The position numbers were made by a program, and so were the translations under genes. A stretch of DNA of 9,944 bases from Planctomycetota bacterium. GTDB lineage: Bacteria; Planctomycetota; Planctomycetia; Gemmatales; Gemmataceae. Where the stretch lies: positions 1 through 9,944 of the forward strand of contig JACQFG010000375.1 in NCBI GenBank assembly GCA_016200155.1, written 5' to 3'. Position 1 is the first letter of the stretch; every line of letters starts with the position of its first letter. Positions 6,445-9,944 of this stretch are shown here, in pieces. The notes beneath the pieces are model-generated. The model was given only the letters and a program-made list of their open reading frames with translations. It was not told where the DNA came from and did no database searches.

Positions 6445-6489
6445 CGTTTAGCGCCCGCGCGGCCCTGTCGACGGCGCGGGCGCTAAACG
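6445..6489. repeat. TTAGCG-core palindrome, copy 3
   Basis: The 16-bp arms 6445-6460 and 6474-6489 are perfect reverse complements (CGTTTAGCGCCCGCGC on the left) with a 13-nt spacer. This is the shortest copy, with core TTAGCGCCCGC and hardly any outer stem. The TAG stop of the nucleotidyltransferase (6483-6485 on the minus strand) lies inside the right arm, and the Shine-Dalgarno of the NHL gene begins 4 nt beyond the left arm. It therefore fills nearly the whole 53-bp gap. Confidence 0.92.
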
Positions 6490-7178
6490 GGGACCATCAC
6501 CTTGTGCAAATCCAGTTTCCCCGCCGCGTTCCACGCCTCCTCGGTGCCGATGGGGAACCAGAACGTCGAGCGCACCACATGAAACGGCTGCTTGGCCGCA
6601 AGCTGGGTGACGTAGTCGGTGATCTCGTATTCGCCGCGCTGCGACAGGCCGATCTCGATCTCGAACACCTCGCGCGGAAACAGATACGCCCCCGTGTTCG
6701 CCAGCCGCGGCCCAGGGATGTCGGGCTTCTCGACCAGCTTTTCCAGCATCCCGTCGGGCTTCAGGAACGCGATGCCCCATTTCTTTGGCTCATCGACTTC
6801 CTTGACGATGACGCCGGCCGGGCATGCCGCGAGCGCAGCGAAATCGGCCGCCCCGAACAGGTCGTCGCCATTGATGACGAAGAAACGATCCGAGCGAATC
6901 TGGTCCCGGCACTTGCGCAGCGCGTCCCCCGTCCCGCGCGGCGTCCCCTGCGGCACGATCGCCCATCCCTTGAAGAACGTCTGCCGCCGCAGGTACGCTT
7001 CCACCTGCTCGGCCAGATAATGCACCACTACCACCACGCGATCGACCGACTTCGGAAGTGCCCCCAGCGTCCAGTCGAGGATGGGCCGACCCTGCACCGG
7101 CAGCAGCGGCTTCGGCGTCGTCAATGTGTGCGGCCTCAACCGCGTTCCTAATCCTGCAGCAAGCAAAACGGCATCCAT
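6483..7178 (-). CDS. Sugar-1-phosphate nucleotidyltransferase
   Basis: A 231-residue cytoplasmic enzyme of the GT-A-like NTP-transferase family (PF00483-like), which makes an NDP-sugar from an NTP and a sugar 1-phosphate. The opening LLAAGLGTRLRPHTLTTPKP (5-24) holds the nucleotide loop GxGTRLRP and Lys23. NGDD (103-106) supplies the metal-binding Asp, EKP is at 150-152, NTG at 161-163, EYEITDY at 183-189 and WFPIGT at 207-212. It lacks the left-handed beta-helix of GlmU; its length suits RmlA-like or MurU-like enzymes. The sugar and base cannot be told apart from sequence. The ATG at 7178 is chosen because the family begins MDAVLLAAG; the frame stays open 28 codons upstream, but through the heptamer repeat. 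It is first in the minus-strand run and could supply an activated sugar for envelope glycans. Confidence 0.88.
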   Translation of the reverse strand: MDAVLLAAGLGTRLRPHTLTTPKPLLPVQGRPILDWTLGALPKSVDRVVVVVHYLAEQVEAYLRRQTFFKGWAIVPQGTPRGTGDALRKCRDQIRSDRFFVINGDDLFGAADFAALAACPAGVIVKEVDEPKKWGIAFLKPDGMLEKLVEKPDIPGPRLANTGAYLFPREVFEIEIGLSQRGEYEITDYVTQLAAKQPFHVVRSTFWFPIGTEEAWNAAGKLDLHKVMVPV

Positions 7179-7186
7179 GTTCACCC

Positions 7187-7265
7187 CAGTCGGCAGTCGG
7201 CAGTCGGCAGTCGGCAGTCGGCAGTTCCATTCGACTGCCAGCTGCAAACTGCCAACTGCCAACTG
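7187..7265. repeat. CAGTCGG heptamer array with inverted partner
   Basis: Five perfect tandem copies of CAGTCGG occupy 7187-7221, followed by CAGTT. After a short break, about 7232-7265 reads as degenerate inverted copies, including AACTGCC twice in a row, so the whole forms an imperfect hairpin with heptad-repeat arms. It starts 9 bp upstream of the nucleotidyltransferase ATG and so lies in its 5' leader or promoter. Copy number could vary by slippage. The arrangement resembles the 1439-1526 element, where arms are also short tandem units. Confidence 0.88.
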
Positions 7266-7440
7266 ATCCCGACTCTGACGAGTTTATCAACTTCAGCGAT
7301 CATCCGAAAGTTAGCGCGTTTATCTTTTCGATGAAAAATTCCTCAAGCGCACAGGCTAACCGGGACGATGGATATTACGATTTTAGCGTTTCTCGCGATC
7401 TTGCCGCGGCGCTGCCGCCGTCTGGGATGAATGGATTCTC
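7266..7440. promoter_or_regulatory. AT-richer gap between divergent genes, probable promoters
   Basis: This is the part of the 279-bp gap between the nucleotidyltransferase (minus) and the lipoprotein gene (plus) that is not repeat. It is clearly richer in A and T than the rest of the window, notably around 7281-7390, and has no convincing ORF. As the only long divergent gap, it must hold the promoter of the lipoprotein gene and probably one for the minus-strand run. I could not assign -35 or -10 boxes with confidence. It lacks the TTAGCG-core palindrome found in five neighbouring gaps. Confidence 0.45.
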
Positions 7441-7450
7441 AAGGAAGGGG
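7441..7450 (+). promoter_or_regulatory. Ribosome binding site of the small lipoprotein gene
   Basis: AAGGAAGGGG lies 7 nt before the ATG at 7458. It decides this start over the in-frame ATG at 7431, which would put nine polar residues ahead of the lipoprotein signal. Confidence 0.75.
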
Positions 7451-7457
7451 ATTTACG

Positions 7458-7661
7458 ATGCGTCGTTTGATGCTTTTGCTCGTGGCCGTCGGCTTTCTCG
7501 GTTCGCTCGGCGGATGCAAGTTGATCCAGGCGCATGGCGTGTGCGACTGCGACGACGACAATCATTGCCAAAATCGCGCTCCGTGGGTCCAGCATGGCGT
7601 GCCGATCGTGCCCGCGACGGAGCTGGTGCCGGTGCCCACGAAGGAAGGCAAGAAACTGTAA
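7458..7661 (+). CDS. Small Cys-rich lipoprotein of unknown function
   Basis: A 67-residue protein. MRRLMLLLVAVGFLGSLGGC is a type II signal peptide with lipobox LGGC, so Cys20 would be lipidated and the mature chain is only 48 residues. The mature part holds three more Cys in GVCDCDDDNHC (C29, C31, C38) next to a run of acidic residues and a His, a plausible small metal site, then a Pro/Val-rich tail ending KEGKKL. It has a strong ribosome binding site and is followed 93 bp later by the TauE/SafE-like gene on the same strand, with a palindrome between. I do not recognise a named family. Similar tiny GVCDC lipoproteins seem familiar from planctomycetes, but that is memory and not a search. Confidence 0.78.
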   Translation: MRRLMLLLVAVGFLGSLGGCKLIQAHGVCDCDDDNHCQNRAPWVQHGVPIVPATELVPVPTKEGKKL

Positions 7662-7681
7662 CGGCGTTCCATAGTTTAAGT

Positions 7682-7731
7682 GCTTGGCGTTTGGCGCTCG
7701 CGTGGCGCCATGCGAACGCTAAACGCCAAGC
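7682..7731. repeat. TTAGCG-core palindrome, copy 4 (diverged)
   Basis: The 20-bp arms 7682-7701 and 7712-7731 match at 18 of 20 positions, and the 10-nt centre GTGGCGCCAT is itself nearly palindromic, making about 50 bp in all. The left core is TTTGGCGCTCGC and the right arm read inverted is TTTAGCGTTCGC. One of the two differences gives a G-U pair in plus-strand RNA, the other a C-A mismatch. The outer stem GCTTGGCG differs from all other copies. It lies between the lipoprotein stop (7661) and the TauE Shine-Dalgarno (7742). Confidence 0.9.
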
Positions 7732-7741
7732 CATGAACCAT

Positions 7742-7745
7742 GGAG
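7742..7745 (+). promoter_or_regulatory. GGAG favouring the 7755 start of the TauE-like gene
   Basis: GGAG lies 9 nt before the ATG at 7755. The other in-frame ATG at 7740 abuts the palindrome and has no Shine-Dalgarno, so 7755 is preferred. Confidence 0.55.
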
Positions 7746-7754
7746 CCTCGCTTG

Positions 7755-8486
7755 ATGTCCGTCGAACACCTTGCCTTCGCCTGCGCCGCCCTGCTCATCG
7801 GCATCTCGAAGGCCGGGTTCGGCGGCGGCATCGGCATCCTCACCGGGCCCGTCCTCACCATCTTCTTCGGCGCCAAGCCCGCCGTCGGGAAGATGCTGCC
7901 CCTCCTCGTCGTCTGCGACGCCATTGCTCTCTACCCCTACTGGCGGCAATGGGACTGGCCCAACGTCCGCAACCTCCTTGCCGGCGGCGTCCTCGGCATC
8001 GTCCTCGGCTGGCTCGCCCTGCACGTCATCGACGACAACCTGCTCACCCGGCTGATCGGCCTGCTCGCCATCGTCTTCAGCCTCCTGCAGTTCGCCCGCG
8101 TCTATTACAATCGCGACGACGCCATCGAACCTGGCTTCTGGCCCGGCTTCGGCGTCGGCCTGGCCACCGGGTTCGTCTCGACCCTGTCCCACGTCGGCGG
8201 GCTGTTGACCAGCATGTACCTGCTCATGCAGAAAATGGACAGCCGGCGCTTCGTCGCCACGACGACGCTGTTCTACTTCTGGATCAACCTGCTCAAGATG
8301 CCCGCGTACTGGCAGGTCGGCATGATCGATGAGCAGACGCTGCTCTATGACTTGCCGTTCGTGCCGGTGGTGTTTGCGGGAGTCGCGCTCGGCGTGGTGA
8401 TGAATCGCTACGTGTCGGATGTGTGGTTCGGGCGGATCGTCTACGGCTCGGTGCTGGTGATCGGCGTGTATCTGCTGGTAAAATGA
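7755..8486 (+). CDS. TauE/SafE-family membrane permease
   Basis: A 243-residue inner-membrane protein of the TauE/SafE family (PF01925-like), whose members export sulfite, sulfoacetate or related anions, or carry other small acids. The two half-repeats show the expected motifs: GISKAGFGGGIG near 16-27 with GPVL following, and GFVSTLSHVGGLLTSMYLL near 139-157. Hydrophobic segments lie roughly at 4-20, 24-39, 47-62, 73-92, 97-113, 130-157, 166-184, 198-216 and 224-242, consistent with the usual 7-9 helices. Length is typical. The substrate cannot be assigned: no sulfur, taurine or sulfolactate genes are nearby. Start choice rests on the GGAG before 7755; 7740 would add five residues. It shares its strand with the lipoprotein gene and converges with the YbjN-like gene. 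Confidence 0.87.
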   Translation: MSVEHLAFACAALLIGISKAGFGGGIGILTGPVLTIFFGAKPAVGKMLPLLVVCDAIALYPYWRQWDWPNVRNLLAGGVLGIVLGWLALHVIDDNLLTRLIGLLAIVFSLLQFARVYYNRDDAIEPGFWPGFGVGLATGFVSTLSHVGGLLTSMYLLMQKMDSRRFVATTTLFYFWINLLKMPAYWQVGMIDEQTLLYDLPFVPVVFAGVALGVVMNRYVSDVWFGRIVYGSVLVIGVYLLVK

Positions 8487-8492
8487 CTGGCT

Positions 8493-8540
8493 GTTTACGT
8501 TTAGCGCTCGCGCTGCGCCGCGCGAGCGCTAAACGTAAAC
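8493..8540. repeat. TTAGCG-core palindrome, copy 5, between convergent genes
   Basis: The 21-bp arms 8493-8513 and 8520-8540 are perfect reverse complements with a 6-nt spacer. The core is TTTAGCGCTCGCGC and the outer stem GTTTACG differs from copies 1, 2 and 4. It sits 6 bp after the TauE-like stop (8486) and 5 bp before the stop of the convergent YbjN-like gene (8546), filling the 59-bp gap. Here it could act as a bidirectional terminator; short A/T runs border the stem but no long U-tract is present. Confidence 0.93.
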
Positions 8541-8545
8541 ACAAG

Positions 8546-9436
8546 TCACTTCTTCTCGGGCGCTTGCAATTTCTTGGTGTACTCCGCGAAGTGCCGGACA
8601 TCTTCGCCGAAGGTATTGATCCAGTGGCGGATCATGCCCTCGCTGACGCCGGCCTCGCAATCGAGGTTGCATTCCAGGGCCGTGTATTCGACGTCCTTGC
8701 CCTTGTAGTTGACGACGCGCACGAACTTTCGGCTCAAATTGTAGCCGTTGGCATCGTCGAGCGCGAGCTTCTTGAAGTGGGCGTCGATCATGAGGTCCTT
8801 GCCGTTGAAGTTGTAGAGCCGAACGTTATGCCCGTTCATCTCGAAGTCGAGCATGGCGACGCCGGCGTTGTTGACCTTCTTCGTGAACGTGATTTTTTGC
8901 GACTTGAGGATGCCCTCGATCTTGTCGGTGGCGACCTCGGCAAGGATGGCGTCCTCGTTGACGGCGACGGGGCCGGGAGCGGCGCCGCCGAGCAGCTTTT
9001 CATATTTCCGCAGCTCCTCATCGTAACGCAGCACGAACTGCTTGATCGTTCCCTCGGTGGCCCCTCCGGAGATGTCGAGGCCGTATTCGAGGATCGTCAG
9101 CTCGGTATTGCCGTCCTTGTGATGACTGGCCCGGCTGACGCGCGTGGTGGCGTTCCAGCCGTTGACCTTGTCGATCGGCATGCCGCGGAAGACGCAATCG
9201 AGCATCAGCTCGGTCGGCGAGAACCAGGTCAGGCGCACCTTGTAGGCGTCGCGCTTGAAGTCGTAGTAATGCTCGTCGCCCTTCTTGGCGGACGACTTGA
9301 CGAACTCGATCTTCAGGTCGCGCAGAATCTTCTCCGCCGCCTCGGGGGTGAGGGCGCGGAAAACCTTGTCATCCTGGGCCTGCGTGAACGGCACGACGGC
9401 GATGAAGATGACGGCGGCAAGCGTCAAGCGAAACAT
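8546..9436 (-). CDS. Secreted protein with two YbjN-like modules
   Basis: A 296-residue exported protein. Residues 1-20 are a signal peptide ending TQA before QDDKVF. Two related modules follow, about 23-149 and 167-290, joined by a Gly/Pro/Ala linker. Each has a helix (AAEKILRDLKIEF; DKIEGILKSQKITF), a beta meander, a VNGWN or ANGYN turn before a strand, and a GGATEG or AGVSEG turn leading into a C-terminal helix. This order fits the YbjN domain (PF10722-like), related in fold to type III secretion chaperones. YbjN proteins are usually cytoplasmic, so export is unusual. The ATG at 9436 is chosen for GAGGA at 9444-9448 and the signal peptide; an upstream in-frame ATG at 9475 would add 13 polar residues. 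The molecular function is unknown. Confidence 0.8.
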   Translation of the reverse strand: MFRLTLAAVIFIAVVPFTQAQDDKVFRALTPEAAEKILRDLKIEFVKSSAKKGDEHYYDFKRDAYKVRLTWFSPTELMLDCVFRGMPIDKVNGWNATTRVSRASHHKDGNTELTILEYGLDISGGATEGTIKQFVLRYDEELRKYEKLLGGAAPGPVAVNEDAILAEVATDKIEGILKSQKITFTKKVNNAGVAMLDFEMNGHNVRLYNFNGKDLMIDAHFKKLALDDANGYNLSRKFVRVVNYKGKDVEYTALECNLDCEAGVSEGMIRHWINTFGEDVRHFAEYTKKLQAPEKK

Positions 9437-9443
9437 GGGGAAA

Positions 9444-9448
9444 TCCTC
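9444..9448 (-). promoter_or_regulatory. Ribosome binding site fixing the 9436 start
   Basis: GAGGA on the minus strand lies 7 nt before the ATG at 9436. It supports that start over the in-frame ATG at 9475, which is buried in a hairpin. Confidence 0.7.
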
Positions 9449-9462
9449 ACAAGTTTCATATA

Positions 9463-9482
9463 GCCCGCCATTCATGGCGGGC
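9463..9482. repeat. Short perfect hairpin between the two YbjN-like genes
   Basis: GCCCGCCA (9463-9470) pairs perfectly with TGGCGGGC (9475-9482) around a 4-nt loop. On the minus strand it starts 11 bp after the TAA of the upstream gene and ends 14 nt before the Shine-Dalgarno of the downstream one. It does not share the TTAGCG core of the larger palindromes. It could be a weak terminator or an mRNA processing or stability hairpin. Confidence 0.75.
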
Positions 9483-9493
9483 GAGCGTTTGGA

Positions 9494-9944
9494 TTATTTC
9501 ACGAACTTCGCGAACTTCTTGGCTTCGTCGTCGAAGCGATTGAGATACTGGCGGACCATGGCATCGGTGACGCCGCCCAGGCAATCGAGCTGAGCCTCGA
9601 GCGACAGGCTCACCTTGGTCTTCTCGTCGATGCGCACGAGCCGGCTGAACTTGGCCTCGGCGTTCCAGCGATTGACGTCGTCGAGCTTGACGTTCTTGTC
9701 GATGACGGTTTCGATCCACAGGTCGCTGCCGTAGTTGTAAAGCCGGCACGCCGTCGCGCTGCGGGTGAAATCGAAGTAGACGACGGCGCCTTCCTTGTCC
9801 TTGCGTTCGCCCTTCTGAAATTTCACGTTGAGGTCGGTGAGGAGCTTTTCGATGGCTTCGTTGCTGATGCTGCGCGCGACCTTGCCTTGCGAAAGGGCGT
9901 CGCGGGTCGCGAATGTGCACAGGACGAAACAGGTCGTGAGGATC
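9494..9944 (-). CDS. Secreted YbjN-like protein, 5' end beyond window
   Basis: The frame stays open from the TAA at 9494 to the window edge, giving 149 visible residues. The visible N-terminus, ILTTCFVLCTFATRDALSQG, looks like most of a signal peptide, so the true start is probably only a few codons outside. An internal GTG at 9826 would remove the first helix and is rejected. One YbjN-like module follows: GKVARSISNEAIEKLLTDLN aligns with DKVFRALTPEAAEKILRDLK of the neighbouring gene, then VNRWNAEAKFSR, a beta pair, and LGGVTDAMVRQYLNRFDDEA. It is the upstream member of a tandem pair with the two-module gene, 57 bp apart, and is probably cotranscribed with it. Its function is unknown. The paralogy argues for local duplication. 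Confidence 0.8.
   Translation of the reverse strand, partial: ILTTCFVLCTFATRDALSQGKVARSISNEAIEKLLTDLNVKFQKGERKDKEGAVVYFDFTRSATACRLYNYGSDLWIETVIDKNVKLDDVNRWNAEAKFSRLVRIDEKTKVSLSLEAQLDCLGGVTDAMVRQYLNRFDDEAKKFAKFVK

Noticed and set aside
7179..7262. 28-residue N-terminal extension of the nucleotidyltransferase
   Set aside because: The extension (CRLPTADCRLPT) is translation of the heptamer array; the family begins at MDAVLLAAG.
7187..7265. Possible CRISPR array
   Set aside because: The unit is only 7 nt with no spacers and no cas genes nearby; it is a simple tandem repeat with an inverted partner.
7058..8332. 424-codon plus-strand ORF over the nucleotidyltransferase and TauE-like genes
   Set aside because: It crosses the heptamer array and a palindrome, is Arg/Pro/Ala-rich, and conflicts with genes that have recognisable families.
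3905..8540. Palindromes as integron attC sites
   Set aside because: One palindrome per gene suggested cassettes, but arms are almost perfect with no extrahelical bases, GTTTAGC does not fit the GTTRRRY core, genes face both ways and the content is not cassette-like.
9494..9826. GTG at 9826 as the start of the last gene
   Set aside because: The frame continues upstream to the edge with a signal-peptide-like segment and a helix that aligns with the neighbouring paralogue, so the gene is 5'-truncated by the window.

Overview
The window looks like chromosomal DNA of a planctomycete, most likely of the Gemmataceae. This is inferred from high GC, several secreted beta-propeller proteins (a PQQ-type propeller whose mature N-terminus reads DDWPQW, and an NHL propeller), a tiny Cys-rich lipoprotein, and gaps filled with palindromic repeats. 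I see no rRNA, tRNA, transposase, integrase, phage gene or CRISPR array. The window holds eleven genes, the last cut by the window edge.

Layout. (1) 47-1422, minus strand: a hotdog acyl-CoA thioesterase overlaps by 4 bp (ATGA) an alpha/alpha-barrel protein of the prenyltransferase/squalene-cyclase repeat class. (2) 1534-2778, plus strand: threonine synthase, divergent from the thioesterase; the 111-bp gap between them is mostly a large inverted repeat. (3) 2861-7178, minus strand, read right to left: a sugar-1-phosphate nucleotidyltransferase, then NHL propeller, PQQ-like propeller and Fes/esterase-D-type hydrolase, the last three apparently exported. (4) 7458-8486, plus strand: a 67-residue Cys-rich lipoprotein and a TauE/SafE-type permease. 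(5) 8546-9944, minus strand: two secreted YbjN-like proteins in tandem, the first carrying two modules and the second one module with its start codon just outside the window.

The most striking feature is the non-coding layer. Five intergenic gaps between 3.9 and 8.55 kb each carry one long, nearly perfect palindrome with a common core (TTAGCG followed by YYCGC). The outer stems differ between copies but stay paired, which suggests the fold is conserved rather than the sequence. Other palindrome types sit at 1-48, 1439-1526, 2774-2855, 7187-7265 and 9463-9482. One piece related to the 1-48 element lies in frame inside the threonine synthase gene. Three genes take their TAG stop codon from the edge of a palindrome. 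When a downstream gene is co-oriented, its Shine-Dalgarno starts only 4-14 nt beyond the palindrome.

No defence or biosynthetic system is complete here. The best candidates for something undescribed are the palindrome family and its tie to stop codons and ribosome binding sites, the palindrome in thrC, the prenyltransferase-like protein apparently lacking zinc ligands and coupled to a thioesterase, and the tandem secreted YbjN proteins. All family assignments come from reading motifs, not from database searches.
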